In this document: positions 1-9,662 of the stretch, one piece after another
How the letters are laid out: every line of letters starts with the position of its first letter
How positions within the stretch are numbered: position 1 is the stretch's first letter
Assembly (NCBI RefSeq): GCF_023074055.1
Contig: NZ_JADPKR010000064.1
Location: forward strand, 62,001 to 126,000
DNA length: 64,000 bases
Reading direction: 5' to 3'
Source: Bradyrhizobium sp. 141
Lineage (GTDB): Bacteria > Pseudomonadota > Alphaproteobacteria > Rhizobiales > Xanthobacteraceae
Notes under the pieces: model-generated
The model's input: the letters and a program-made list of their open reading frames with translations, nothing else
Told to the model about the DNA's origin: nothing
Database searches by the model: none
Program-made: the position numbers and the translations under genes

Positions 1-112
1 CGACACCGACAAGGACGCCGAGACCATCGTCCGCCGCTCCATGGACATCGCCGCCGACATCTGCGTCTACACCAACCGCAACCTGACCATCGAAAGCCTG
101 ACGACCGGCTAG
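1..112 (+). CDS. hslV: ATP-dependent protease subunit HslV, C-terminal end (partial)
   Basis: Only the last 37 codons are inside the window; the reading frame begins at base 2 and ends with TAG at 110-112. The tail reads RSMDIAADICVYTNRNLTIES, which matches the C-terminus of HslV, the threonine-protease core of the HslVU (ClpQY) complex in the cytoplasm. The catalytic N-terminal threonine lies outside the window. The partner ATPase gene hslU follows 1.3 kb downstream on the same strand, with two short genes between, which supports the call. Confidence 0.85.
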   Translation, partial: DTDKDAETIVRRSMDIAADICVYTNRNLTIESLTTG

Positions 113-154
113 GCGGAGCGTCATTGCCCGAACTCCTATCCGCGCGCTCGGCGC

Positions 155-276
155 AACCTCTCCCGCTTGCGGGGGAGGTCGGCGCGAAGCGCCGGGTGGG
201 GGCTCTCTCCTCTTGGAGGCTGTCCCATTGCGGAGACACCCTCTCCCCAGCCCTCTCCCGCAAGCGGGAGAGGGAG
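155..276. repeat. Palindromic intergenic repeat (family A)
   Basis: The left arm CCTCTCCCGCTTGCGGG and the right arm CCCTCTCCCGCAAGCGGGAG flank a GC-rich centre, so the whole unit can fold into a hairpin. A second full copy lies at 36929-37072 and a half copy near 25680. It ends only about 25 bases before the acetyltransferase start, so it forms part of that gene's leader or separates it from hslV. Confidence 0.75.
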
Positions 277-299
277 AACAGCACTGCCGGTGCCGCTAC

Positions 300-785
300 A
301 TGGCCGTAACCTACACCTTCCGCCCGATGACAACGGCCGATTTGCCGCTGATCCGGCGGTGGCTGGGCGGGGCGGATGTACGGGAATGGTGGGGCGACCC
401 GGACGAGCAGTTTGCGCTCGTCAGCGGCGACCTCGATGAGCCGGCCATGGACCAGTTCATCGTGTTGGCTGGCCAGCAGCCCCTGGGCTATCTTCAATGC
501 TATCGCCTGACCGCCTGGAATACGGGCTTTGGGCCGCAACCGGAGGGCACGCGTGGGATCGACCAGTTCATCGGCGAAAGCGACATGATCGGACGCGGTC
601 ACGGTTCGGCGTTCATCCGCCAATTCGTCGATGAGAAGCTCCGGGAGGGCCTGCCACGCATGGTTACCGATCCGGACCCGCTGAACCCCCGCGCCATACG
701 TGCCTATGAGAAGGCAGGCTTTGTCCGCGATCGCATGGTCGAGACGCCGGACGGTGTCGCGCTGTTGATGGTGCGCGACCAATGA
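300..785 (+). CDS. GNAT-family N-acetyltransferase, aminoglycoside 6'-acetyltransferase-like
   Basis: The product is 161 residues and would transfer an acetyl group from acetyl-CoA to an unknown amine. The acetyl-CoA binding motif is visible as IGRGHGSAFI around residues 100-109, followed by the late-domain motif NPRAIRAYEKAGF near residues 130-142. The early part (RPMTTADLPLIRRWL, then a WW pair) resembles the AAC(6')-Ib branch, but most chromosomal members of this branch have no proven drug substrate. I chose ATG 300 because the frame upstream of it runs through the palindromic repeat. The stop overlaps the next start as ATGA, so the two genes are probably coupled in translation. Confidence 0.85.
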   Translation: MAVTYTFRPMTTADLPLIRRWLGGADVREWWGDPDEQFALVSGDLDEPAMDQFIVLAGQQPLGYLQCYRLTAWNTGFGPQPEGTRGIDQFIGESDMIGRGHGSAFIRQFVDEKLREGLPRMVTDPDPLNPRAIRAYEKAGFVRDRMVETPDGVALLMVRDQ

Positions 786-1399
786 CGCTGACGAGCACGC
801 ATCAGAGCAAAGTCGCGGTACCTCCGCTCGGCTGGGTCGGAATCGCGCTGCTGCTGATGGCGCTGCAAGCCTCGATCCTGCTTGCGATGGGGCGCGTGCC
901 GATCTGCACCTGCGGCTATGTCAAGCTGTGGCATGGCGTGGTGAACAGCTCGGAAAATTCCCAGCACATCACCGACTGGTACACATTCTCGCACGTCCTG
1001 CACGGTTTCCTGTTCTACGGCCTGACCTGGCTGCTGTTCGCGCGGTTGCCGTTCCTGCCTCTGTCCTGGCCGGCACGGCTGATCATCGCGATGCTGATCG
1101 AAGGTGCCTGGGAGATCGTCGAGAACTCGCCCTTCATCATCGAGCGCTATCGCGCCGGCACGATCTCGCTGGATTATTTCGGCGACAGCATCGTCAATTC
1201 GGTCTCCGACAATCTGGCCATGGTGCTGGGGTTCCTCGCCGCGCGCGTGCTGCCTGTATCCGCGACCGTCCTGCTCGGGCTCGCCTTCGAGATCATGCTG
1301 GCGCTCCACATTCGCGACAATCTGACGCTCAATATCCTGATGCTGATCCATCCGGTCGAGGCCGTGAAGCAATGGCAATCCGGCCCGCCGATCATCTGA
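782..1399 (+). CDS. DUF2585 (UPF0314) family membrane protein
   Basis: The product is 205 residues and matches the DUF2585/UPF0314 family of uncharacterised alphaproteobacterial membrane proteins. Visible features are hydrophobic segments near residues 17-36, 70-88, 95-105 and 140-165, and conserved-looking stretches such as CTCGYVKLWHG (residues 42-52), DWYTFSHVLHGF and EGAWEIVENSPFIIERYR. The ATG overlaps the stop of the acetyltransferase by four bases. The gene sits between hslV and hslU, an arrangement I regard as typical for this group, but no functional link to the protease is known. Confidence 0.85.
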   Translation: MTLTSTHQSKVAVPPLGWVGIALLLMALQASILLAMGRVPICTCGYVKLWHGVVNSSENSQHITDWYTFSHVLHGFLFYGLTWLLFARLPFLPLSWPARLIIAMLIEGAWEIVENSPFIIERYRAGTISLDYFGDSIVNSVSDNLAMVLGFLAARVLPVSATVLLGLAFEIMLALHIRDNLTLNILMLIHPVEAVKQWQSGPPII

Positions 1400-1452
1400 C
1401 GGTCGAAAAAACCGGCTTGTCCCGGCCCGCAACTGACCCTAGCTAAGGTCCC

Positions 1453-2757
<1,305 letters not shown>

Positions 2758-2785
2758 TTCTGGGCGGTCACGCTATTGATGCGGC

Positions 2786-3910
2786 GTGACCGTACGCATC
2801 CTGCATAATCCCTGGCGCATCCTGCTCGCGGTCAACGCGGCGGTCATCGTTGGCGTGTTCGTCCACAAGATCCAGCTGCCGCCTTACGTCCCCTACATCC
2901 ATCTCCTGGTCGACTACCATTTCGGCTTCATCAAGCGCGCACTGATCGGCGCCATCGTCGCGCTGTTCACGGACAAGGTGCCGGTATGGGCCGTGTTCGC
3001 GATCGGCGGGGTGACGTGGCTGGTGACATCAGCCCTTTACGCAAGGCTGTTTCAGAAGACCTTCGGCTTCACCGCGAAAACGCTGCCGCTGTTCGTCTTC
3101 ATGGCGGGCTCGCCATTCTTTCTGAAGAACTTCATCCACACGCTCGGCCATTTCGACATCTATGGCTGTGCGCTGTCGCTCGTCCTGCTGCTGATGCCGG
3201 CGGGGTCGTTGCTGTTCGTCGCCACGGCCGCGTTGTTCTCGATCGTTCTCGTGCTGATTCACCACATTCATCTGCTGATGTATGTGCCGACGATCATCAC
3301 CATTGTCGTGGCCAGGCACTATCTCGCTTACGGGCCCAATCGCAGCAACGTCGTCTTCGGCATCCTCGCCTTGCTCATTGTCTCCGCGCTGTTCTTCGCC
3401 GCGCAATTCCTGGGAACGATGCCGATCCCGGAAGCGGATTTCGTCGCGTATCTGAAGACCCGGATGGCAGATCCCTCGCGAACCGACCTGCTGCAATTCG
3501 CCTACATCTGGTACCAGCCGCTGGCGAAGGAGGTCTCGGACACCTGGGGCCGCCTGCCGCACAACATCCTCGGCATACCCGTGTTCGCGCTGCTGATCTG
3601 GCTGCACATTCCGCTGTGGCGCTATTTTGCGAAGCTGATCGGCGCGCTGGCACGCGACACGCACCGCCGCCTCGTGATCGCGGCGCTGATCGGCGTCAGT
3701 CTCGCCTATGTCGTGATGTTCGCGATGGTGTTCGACTATTCGCGCTGGATCTCGAACTGGGCGGTCTGCATGTTCCTGATCCTGCATGCGGTGAAGATGC
3801 TGCCGGCTGCGCGCGAGACTGCGCCGATTCCGGCGGAGGATCGGAACACCAACATCTTCGGCCTGATCCTCACGCTGATCCCGCGCGTCGGAATCATCCG
3901 GCCGTTCTAG
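2786..3910 (+). CDS. Polytopic membrane protein of unknown function
   Basis: The product is 374 residues with about eight or nine hydrophobic segments spread over the whole length and no signal peptide beyond the first helix (residues 12-27). I do not recognise a family with confidence. The motifs HFGFIKRALIG (residues 45-55), FIHTLGHFDIYG, HHIHLLMYVPT and FDYSRWISNW put polar and charged residues near membrane boundaries, a layout also seen in GT-C glycosyltransferases and polysaccharide-assembly proteins, but no catalytic motif can be assigned. The start is GTG, 29 bases after the hslU stop. The 3' end overlaps the convergent Smr gene by four bases. Confidence 0.7.
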   Translation: MTVRILHNPWRILLAVNAAVIVGVFVHKIQLPPYVPYIHLLVDYHFGFIKRALIGAIVALFTDKVPVWAVFAIGGVTWLVTSALYARLFQKTFGFTAKTLPLFVFMAGSPFFLKNFIHTLGHFDIYGCALSLVLLLMPAGSLLFVATAALFSIVLVLIHHIHLLMYVPTIITIVVARHYLAYGPNRSNVVFGILALLIVSALFFAAQFLGTMPIPEADFVAYLKTRMADPSRTDLLQFAYIWYQPLAKEVSDTWGRLPHNILGIPVFALLIWLHIPLWRYFAKLIGALARDTHRRLVIAALIGVSLAYVVMFAMVFDYSRWISNWAVCMFLILHAVKMLPAARETAPIPAEDRNTNIFGLILTLIPRVGIIRPF

Positions 3911-4497
3911 AGTCTCGCCCGCCGGATCCGCACATACAGCGCGCCCTCGCCGCCATGGCCGATATGGGCCGTCTCGAAGCCGACGACGAAGGCGCGGAAT
4001 TCCGGCAGGCTCAGCCATTCCGGCACCTGACGGCGCAGCACGCCGCTTTCGCCGCCGCTGCGGCCCTTGCCGGTGATGACCAGCACGAAGGTCAGGCCGT
4101 CGTGATGGGCCCGGTGCAGGAAGCCGGTGAGGGCGCGATGGGCGCGCGTCTGGGTCATGCCGTGCAGATCGAGCCGTGCCTCGATCTCGCTGCGGCCGCG
4201 CGACAGTTTTGTGCGCTCGCGCTTGCCGAGCGGCGCCAAAGGCGGGACGGCTGGTTTTGCGGCGCGCGGTGCCGGCGCTGCGGCAATCGGGCGGGCCGAT
4301 GACGTGGGCCGCGCGATTGGTGCGACGGATGAGGGCTCGGCACGCGGCGGAGCATGCGCCTTCGCCGTGCGCTGCTTCCTCAGCGGCTTGACCTGTTTGG
4401 CAACGACCTCCCACAGCTCGCGCTCCTCCTCGCTCAGCGCGCGGCGGCGCGGCGAGGGGCGAGGCTCCAGCACGGGCGGACGGGACGATCGCTTCAT
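3907..4497 (-). CDS. Smr-domain protein (Smr/MutS2 family)
   Basis: The product is 196 residues. The N-terminal half is basic and rich in proline and alanine, likely disordered. The C-terminal half, from about residue 105, is an Smr domain with the signature LDLHGMTQTRAHRAL and the downstream ITGKGRSGG loop, corresponding to the LDLHG and GxG motifs of Smr endonuclease domains. Stand-alone Smr proteins are proposed to act on nucleic acid, but the substrate here is unknown. The ATG at 4497 overlaps the mltA stop by four bases, so it is the last gene of the minus-strand run Tim44-mltA-smr. Confidence 0.9.
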   Translation of the reverse strand: MKRSSRPPVLEPRPSPRRRALSEEERELWEVVAKQVKPLRKQRTAKAHAPPRAEPSSVAPIARPTSSARPIAAAPAPRAAKPAVPPLAPLGKRERTKLSRGRSEIEARLDLHGMTQTRAHRALTGFLHRAHHDGLTFVLVITGKGRSGGESGVLRRQVPEWLSLPEFRAFVVGFETAHIGHGGEGALYVRIRRARL

Positions 4498-6026
4498 TGC
4501 TGCCGATGGGGACGTTTCTTCACCGGCCGCTGCGGTTCGGAAGCGGGCTCGATCACGGGACGCGGCGCGGGCAGCGGGACCGGACCGGCGATGGCGACCG
4601 TGTCGGTCTTGGTGTCCGTAGGACCAGTGGCGGCAGCAGGCTTGGCCGTCCCCTTCCCGGGATCGGTTTGCGGAAACAGCTTGGCGATCTTCTCCGAGGG
4701 GCGCGGATCAGGCACCGGCAGCCGGGCGCCGCGCGCCGTGGGATCGAGGCCCTTCGGCACCAGCATCACGAAATGCATGGGATGGCGCAGCCGCCCGGAG
4801 ATACGGCCGGCCTCCTGGCCAGCGCCGAAAAATAGATCGGCGCGCGCGGGTCCGATGATGGCCGAGCCGGTATCCTGCGCGATCATCAGCCGATGGAACG
4901 GCGTCTTGGAGCGCTCCGAATCGATCGGCAGCTCGCCCTCGATGAAAAACGGCGTGCCGTAGACATGCAGCGATTTGTCCACGGCAATGGAGCGTCCCGC
5001 GGTCAGCGGAATGCCTTGCGCACCCACCGCCTCGTCCTTGTCGGACAGGTTGACCTCGCGAAAGAAGATGTAGGCGCGGTTCGCGCGGCGAAGCTCCTTG
5101 GCGCCCTCAGGGTTTTGCGTCATCCATTCCCTGATCTTCTGCATCGACATCTCCTCTTTCGGGATGATGCCGCGCTCGATCAGGATGCGACCGACGGCCG
5201 TATAGGGATAGCCGTTATAGGCGTCGTAATTGAGCCGCACTGTGCCGCCGTCGTCAAACTTGATCCGCGCCGAACCCTGGATCTGTGCGAACAGCAGATC
5301 GGTCGGATCCTTCAGCCAGGCGATCTCCAGCCCGCGGCCGGCGATCTTGCCGTCCTCGATCTCGCCGCGATCGTAATAGGGTACCAGCTTGCGGCGGCCG
5401 ATCTTGCGATAGACCGGGCCCTTGTTGGGCAGGCTCACAGAATCCTGCTTGTATCCGCGCACGAACAGATTCGAGGGACGGCGGTAGACCGGCACATTGT
5501 AGACATCGGTCTGCGTGCGCGATCCCTCCAGCACCGGCTCATAATAGCCGGTGACGAAACCGTCGGGCTCGCCGAGACGCGAGATCCGCAGCGGCGAAAA
5601 GTTCTCCTCGAAGAAGGTCTTTGCCTTGGCGTCGTCGGCGAGCTCGAGCGATTTTGCCGCCCGGCAAGGTTCGTTCAGCGAGCCGCCAATTGCTTTTGAT
5701 TCGGCCTTCGACTCGGCCGCGCCGGTCTGCGCATTGATCGTCCGACAGCTGGCGCGGAACGTTTTGTACGCCGCGAGATGATTGTCATCGCCCCAGCCCT
5801 TCACGTCCGCCCAGGCCAGCGGCAGATATTGCGCGCCGGATATTTCGAACGGCAGCGGGAGCTGCGGATAGGGCAAGGCCCGCGGCGGAGCGGCAGGCAA
5901 TGCCGGGAGATGATGGTGATGGCTGCGATAGTGGCGCCGCGCCGCCTCGGCGCCGAGCGAAAACGACGACAGCACGACGACGCCTGCGCAAAGCGCGGTC
6001 GCGCTGGTCTTCAGAAGGACCTTAAT
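4494..6026 (-). CDS. mltA: Membrane-bound lytic murein transglycosylase A
   Basis: MltA cleaves peptidoglycan glycan strands to 1,6-anhydro products in the periplasm. The MltA domain is visible (GYYEPVLEGSRT, then QIQGSARI), followed by the 3D barrel with QDTGSAIIGPARADLFFGAG, which holds the catalytic aspartate region. The C-terminal 80 residues are low-complexity, proline- and alanine-rich. The start is unusual: between the upstream Tim44 stop and GTG 5975 there is no ATG, GTG or TTG in frame. ATT at 6026, overlapping that stop, gives a good signal peptide beginning MKVLLKTS and ending GAEA, with GGAAG five bases upstream. CTG 6014 is an alternative; GTG 5975 would leave almost no signal peptide. 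Confidence 0.85.
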   Translation of the reverse strand: MKVLLKTSATALCAGVVVLSSFSLGAEAARRHYRSHHHHLPALPAAPPRALPYPQLPLPFEISGAQYLPLAWADVKGWGDDNHLAAYKTFRASCRTINAQTGAAESKAESKAIGGSLNEPCRAAKSLELADDAKAKTFFEENFSPLRISRLGEPDGFVTGYYEPVLEGSRTQTDVYNVPVYRRPSNLFVRGYKQDSVSLPNKGPVYRKIGRRKLVPYYDRGEIEDGKIAGRGLEIAWLKDPTDLLFAQIQGSARIKFDDGGTVRLNYDAYNGYPYTAVGRILIERGIIPKEEMSMQKIREWMTQNPEGAKELRRANRAYIFFREVNLSDKDEAVGAQGIPLTAGRSIAVDKSLHVYGTPFFIEGELPIDSERSKTPFHRLMIAQDTGSAIIGPARADLFFGAGQEAGRISGRLRHPMHFVMLVPKGLDPTARGARLPVPDPRPSEKIAKLFPQTDPGKGTAKPAAATGPTDTKTDTVAIAGPVPLPAPRPVIEPASEPQRPVKKRPHRQQ

Positions 6027-6729
6027 TCGCGCTTCCGGTGCCAACCAGCTTCCAGTTCGGATCGCGAGAGGTGATGTCGCGGGCGAAAGTCCAGATGTCG
6101 GTGATGTCGGCGACCGTGTCGGCGCTGCCATCGACGATGTTGCCGGCCTTGTCTCGGGTCGCCGAGATCATCTGCGAGACGAAACGGATCGTGAGCTGGG
6201 CGGTACGATCGCGCAGCTCGGCGCCGACGAGCTCGGCCTTGTCGATCGAGACGAAGCGGGTCTCGGTCTTCTGCTCGTTCTTCTCGCGCTCCTTGATGGC
6301 GGCGTCGAAGCTGTCATAGACATCCGACGACAACAGGTCGCGCAGCGCGCGGCGGTCGCCATTGGCAAAGGCCAGCACGATCATCTCGTAGGCGCCGCGG
6401 GCGCCCGAGATGAAATGACGCGGGTCGAACGCGGAATCCTTGTCGACGATGGCATCCAGGCCCTGCGCCAGTGCGGTGCCCGGCTCGGTCAGGCCCTTCC
6501 AGCGGTCGGAGGGCGGGGTCGGCTCGGCCGCCGGCGCCAGCGGGGCCTGGTCGATCACCTTGCCCGGCATGGTCACGACGTTGTTGTCTTGGGCACCCCC
6601 CAACGCATTGCGGGCGGCGGTCCGATCGAACGGCGGCCGCTCGTTGCCGGTCCGCTGCCCGAGCACGCTGCGCAGCCGCAGAAAGATGAAGACCGCCAGC
6701 GCCAGGAAGATAATGGTGTAGATGTCCAC
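6022..6729 (-). CDS. Tim44/TimA-like membrane-associated protein
   Basis: The product is 235 residues. Residues 4-20 form a single hydrophobic anchor (IYTIIFLALAVFIFLRL), followed by a linker of about 60 residues and then a Tim44-like domain from about residue 90 (DPRHFISGARGAYEMIVLAFANGDRRAL and later QLTIRFVSQMISATRDKAG). This is the alphaproteobacterial relative of mitochondrial Tim44, thought to be an adaptor at the inner membrane; the exact bacterial role is unproven. It is the first gene of a minus-strand unit with mltA and smr. It faces secB, another protein-export gene, across a 411-base gap. Confidence 0.9.
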   Translation of the reverse strand: MDIYTIIFLALAVFIFLRLRSVLGQRTGNERPPFDRTAARNALGGAQDNNVVTMPGKVIDQAPLAPAAEPTPPSDRWKGLTEPGTALAQGLDAIVDKDSAFDPRHFISGARGAYEMIVLAFANGDRRALRDLLSSDVYDSFDAAIKEREKNEQKTETRFVSIDKAELVGAELRDRTAQLTIRFVSQMISATRDKAGNIVDGSADTVADITDIWTFARDITSRDPNWKLVGTGSAN

Positions 6730-7140
6730 GTCGTATTCGCTTTCTGGTCTTTGCTCTGGGTCTTCGCTTTGGGGTCGTCGCCGGGAAAATCAATCCGGCC
6801 AGTAGACCGTTCCATACGGGAACGGCAAGTCTACATCACCATTTTAGGTCCACGTCAGGTCCGTGGGATGTAGGCACGAAATCTTGCCTGGCCAATGGCG
6901 CCTTTTGGCACAGCGCCGAGTGTAGCGCGTTTTATGCTTAAGGGGAAACCCGAACCTGCCCGGAAATCGCGCATCTTCAATCGTTTAAGGCGCGAATTTG
7001 CGGAAAAGGCATGGTGAGCGTCACAGCGGCGGGCGCGGCCCGAATTCCCCTCCGGGACCGTTCGTCCTTGTGGAATGAGGCGGCCCTATGTTAGCCAACC
7101 GCCGCGAAATTCAGCCCCAATCGGGTAAGGAGAGACTCTC
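6730..7140. other. Divergent intergenic region between the Tim44-like gene and secB
   Basis: No gene is supported in these 411 bases. A hairpin with arms GTAGACCGTTCC and GGAACGGCAAGTCTAC lies at 6802-6834, close to the Tim44-like start. The segment near 6930-6990 is slightly AT-rich. A strong ribosome binding site (AAGGAG) stands just before secB. Promoters for both genes must lie here, but I could not pick them with certainty. Confidence 0.5.
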
Positions 7141-7632
7141 ATGACCAACGGTAACGGCACCCCTCCCGAGGCGGCCCAGGCTCCCCAGCTCAACGTGCTG
7201 GCGCAATATACCAAGGACCTTTCGTTCGAAAATCCGAACGCGCCGAGTTCGCTCCAGCAGCAGAGCCAGCCGCCCCAGATCAACATCCAGATCAATGTCA
7301 GCGCCAACAATCTCAGCGAACAGGAGTTCGAGGTGACGCTGTCGGTCGAGGGCAAGGCCGAAACTGCGGGCAAGATGATGTTCTCGTTCGAGCTCGCCTA
7401 CGCCGGCGTGTTCCGCATCGCCAACGTGCCGAAGGAGAATCTGCATCCGCTGGTCATGATCGAGTGCCCGCGCCTGCTGTTCCCGTTCGCCCGCGAGATC
7501 ATCGCGACCGCGGTGCGCGACGGCGGGTTCCCGCCCCTGATGCTGGATCCGGTCGACTTCGTCGGTCTCTATCGCCAGAACATGGAGCGGCAAATGGCCG
7601 CTCAGGGTGGTGGCCAGACCGGCCAGGCCTAA
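7141..7632 (+). CDS. secB: Protein-export chaperone SecB
   Basis: SecB is a cytoplasmic tetrameric chaperone that holds unfolded preproteins and hands them to SecA. The 163-residue product has the SecB fold region from about residue 18 (LNVLAQYTKDLSFENPNAP), the PQINIQINVSANNLSEQEFEVTLSVEGKAE strands and the conserved end of the domain with ECPRLLFPFAREIIATAVRDGGFPPLMLDPVDF. The glutamine- and glycine-rich tail is typical of alphaproteobacterial SecB. The start ATG is preceded by AAGGAG at good spacing. It converges with dnaQ, 18 bases away. Confidence 0.97.
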   Translation: MTNGNGTPPEAAQAPQLNVLAQYTKDLSFENPNAPSSLQQQSQPPQINIQINVSANNLSEQEFEVTLSVEGKAETAGKMMFSFELAYAGVFRIANVPKENLHPLVMIECPRLLFPFAREIIATAVRDGGFPPLMLDPVDFVGLYRQNMERQMAAQGGGQTGQA

Positions 7633-7650
7633 ATCAGGCCTAAATCACGG

Positions 7651-8367
7651 CTATCCAGCCGGAGGGGTGACTGGAGCGGCGAGATACTCGTTCCAGATCG
7701 CCTTGTCGCCGAGCGTTGCGATGAAGGCCCGGTGGGCCTCGCGCTCGGCGTCGGAAGTCCGCAGCGCCAGCGGCACCAGGCGCTGCCGCCGCGGTGCATC
7801 GCCCGCCGCATTGACGCGAATCTCCTGAGCGTCCGACGCCAGGAGCAGCTGCGACTGCCGCGCCCCGACCAGATCGACATAGACCTCGGCCAGCAGCTCG
7901 GCGTCCAGCAACGCACCGTGCTTGGTGCGGTGTGAATTATCGATCGCATAGCGCGAGCAGAGATCGTCGAGCCGGTTGGACACGCCCGGATGCTTGCGAC
8001 GCGCCAGCAGCAGCGTATCGACCAGCCGTTCGCGCGGGATCGCCGCACGTTTGATGCGATCGAGCTCGGCATTGATGAAGCCGACGTCGAACGAAGCGTT
8101 GTGGATCACCAGCGGCGCATCGCCGATGAATTCCAGGAACTCGTCGACGACCTCGTGGAACAGCGGCTTGGTCGCCAGAAATTCGGCCGATAGTCCATGC
8201 ACCGCAAACGCTTCCGCCGGCATGTCCCGTTCGGGATTGATGTAGACGTGGAAGCTCTGCCCCGTCGGCATGCGGTTGAAGATCTCGACGCAGCCGATTT
8301 CGACCAGACGATCGCCGCGAAGCGGATCGAGGCCGGTGGTTTCGGTGTCGAGAACGATTTCGCGCAT
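7651..8367 (-). CDS. dnaQ: DNA polymerase III epsilon subunit (3'-5' exonuclease)
   Basis: DnaQ is the proofreading exonuclease of the replicase. The three exonuclease motifs are present: Exo I LDTETTGLDP at residues 6-15 with both acidic residues, Exo II HNASFDVGF near residue 93, and Exo III HGALLDAELL near residue 151, where His and Asp complete the DEDDh site. The length of 238 residues is normal. It is the last gene of a minus-strand run ppsR-maf-coaE-dnaQ on the left side of the proposed origin. Confidence 0.95.
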   Translation of the reverse strand: MREIVLDTETTGLDPLRGDRLVEIGCVEIFNRMPTGQSFHVYINPERDMPAEAFAVHGLSAEFLATKPLFHEVVDEFLEFIGDAPLVIHNASFDVGFINAELDRIKRAAIPRERLVDTLLLARRKHPGVSNRLDDLCSRYAIDNSHRTKHGALLDAELLAEVYVDLVGARQSQLLLASDAQEIRVNAAGDAPRRQRLVPLALRTSDAEREAHRAFIATLGDKAIWNEYLAAPVTPPAG

Positions 8368-8422
8368 GTCTTGGGATTGGTGTCTTGAGATCAGGATCGT
8401 GAGGGCCGTGTGAGGCGGCGAA

Positions 8423-9022
8423 TCAGGTTCGCCGTTGCGGCATCTTAACGACCTCGGTCAGGATGTGCTTGATTTGCGCGCGCACCGGCTCGAGTCCGTG
8501 TGACGTATCCACCACGAAATCGGCGCGCCGGCGCTTTTCGGCGTCGGGCGTCTGCTTGGCGATGATCGCGTCGAGCTTGGCTTCGTCCATGGTGCCGCGC
8601 GCCAGCACCCGCTCACGCTGGAGTTCCGGCGAGGTCGAGACCACGACCACGGCGTCGACCCGCTTCTCGCCACCAGTCTCGAACAGCAGCGGGATATCGA
8701 GAACCACGACCGGCGCCTTGACCGCTTCCGCCTCGGCGAAGAACTTTTGCCGGGAGGCGCCGAGCATCGGATGGACGATCTGCTCGAGCTGCTTGATGGC
8801 GGCAGGATCGTGCACGACGCGCGCCGACAGTTTTGGCCGATCGACCTTGCCATTCGCGGTGGTGCCGGGAAAGGCGGCCTCGATCGCGGGGGCGGCTTCA
8901 CCCTCATAGAGCTGATGCACGGCGGCATCGGCGTCGTAGACGGGCACACCAGCCTCCGCGAACAGTTTCGCGGTGGTGGATTTTCCCATCCCGATCGAGC
9001 CGGTCAGTCCCAGGATCCGCAT
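8423..9022 (-). CDS. coaE: Dephospho-CoA kinase
   Basis: CoaE phosphorylates dephospho-CoA at the 3' hydroxyl in the last step of coenzyme A synthesis. The P-loop GLTGSIGMGKS stands at residues 5-15. Further family features are VYDADAAVHQLY, which contains the substrate-binding aspartates, and PLLFETGGEKRVDAVVVV. The length of 199 residues is normal. It lies 23 bases after the maf-like gene in the same operon. In several related genomes aroE sits between maf and coaE; it is absent here. Confidence 0.95.
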   Translation of the reverse strand: MRILGLTGSIGMGKSTTAKLFAEAGVPVYDADAAVHQLYEGEAAPAIEAAFPGTTANGKVDRPKLSARVVHDPAAIKQLEQIVHPMLGASRQKFFAEAEAVKAPVVVLDIPLLFETGGEKRVDAVVVVSTSPELQRERVLARGTMDEAKLDAIIAKQTPDAEKRRRADFVVDTSHGLEPVRAQIKHILTEVVKMPQRRT

Positions 9023-9045
9023 CAGCCTACAGCCATGTCAGTCAT

Positions 9046-9654
9046 TTACACGGCAACTAGCCGTTCGCGTCGCAGAAACGCAAGCAGCGGCAGCAAAGGC
9101 AGGCCGAGAATGGTGAAATGGTCGCCTTCGATGCGCTCGAACAGATGGATGCCCAGCCCTTCGAGCTGATAGGCGCCGACGCTGGTCGTCACCGCGTCGC
9201 CGGCGGCATCCAGATAGGCTGCAAGCTCGTCCTCCGTCATCTCCCGCATGGTCATGCGGGCGATCGAGACGTCTTCGAAAACAATCTTGCCGTCATGCGC
9301 CACCGCCACCGCGGAATTCAGCTCATGGCTGTTGCCGGCGAGATCGCGCAATTGCGCCAAGGCCTGCGGACGGCCGGCGGGCTTGTTGAAGAGACGGTCG
9401 CCAAGAGCCAGGGTCTGATCGGCGCCGATCACGTAGCTCCCAGGATGATGCGCCGAGACGGCTTTGGCTTTTTCGCGCGCCAGCAGCAGGCCGATCTCAC
9501 GCGGGTTCGAAAGCTTCGACGCAGCCTGAATGCTGCGTTCATCAATATCGGCCGTGATCGCTTTGAATTCGAGACCGGCATTCGCCAGCAGCAACTTCCG
9601 CGCGCTGCTCTGCGAGGCCAGGATCAACGGAGATTTGCCGAGCCACAGACCCAT
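9046..9654 (-). CDS. Maf-family nucleotide pyrophosphatase
   Basis: Maf proteins hydrolyse non-canonical or modified nucleoside triphosphates and are linked to septum control in some bacteria. The product is 202 residues. The N-terminal substrate loop ILASQSSARKLLLANAG (residues 11-27) and the metal-binding SYVIGADQTLALGDRLFNKP are visible, as is TTSVGAYQLEGLGIHLFERIEGD near the C-terminus. The ATG follows the ppsR stop closely (8 bases), so it is co-transcribed with ppsR and coaE. Substrate preference within the family cannot be told from the sequence. Confidence 0.92.
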   Translation of the reverse strand: MGLWLGKSPLILASQSSARKLLLANAGLEFKAITADIDERSIQAASKLSNPREIGLLLAREKAKAVSAHHPGSYVIGADQTLALGDRLFNKPAGRPQALAQLRDLAGNSHELNSAVAVAHDGKIVFEDVSIARMTMREMTEDELAAYLDAAGDAVTTSVGAYQLEGLGIHLFERIEGDHFTILGLPLLPLLAFLRRERLVAV

Positions 9655-9662
9655 CGCGAAAA

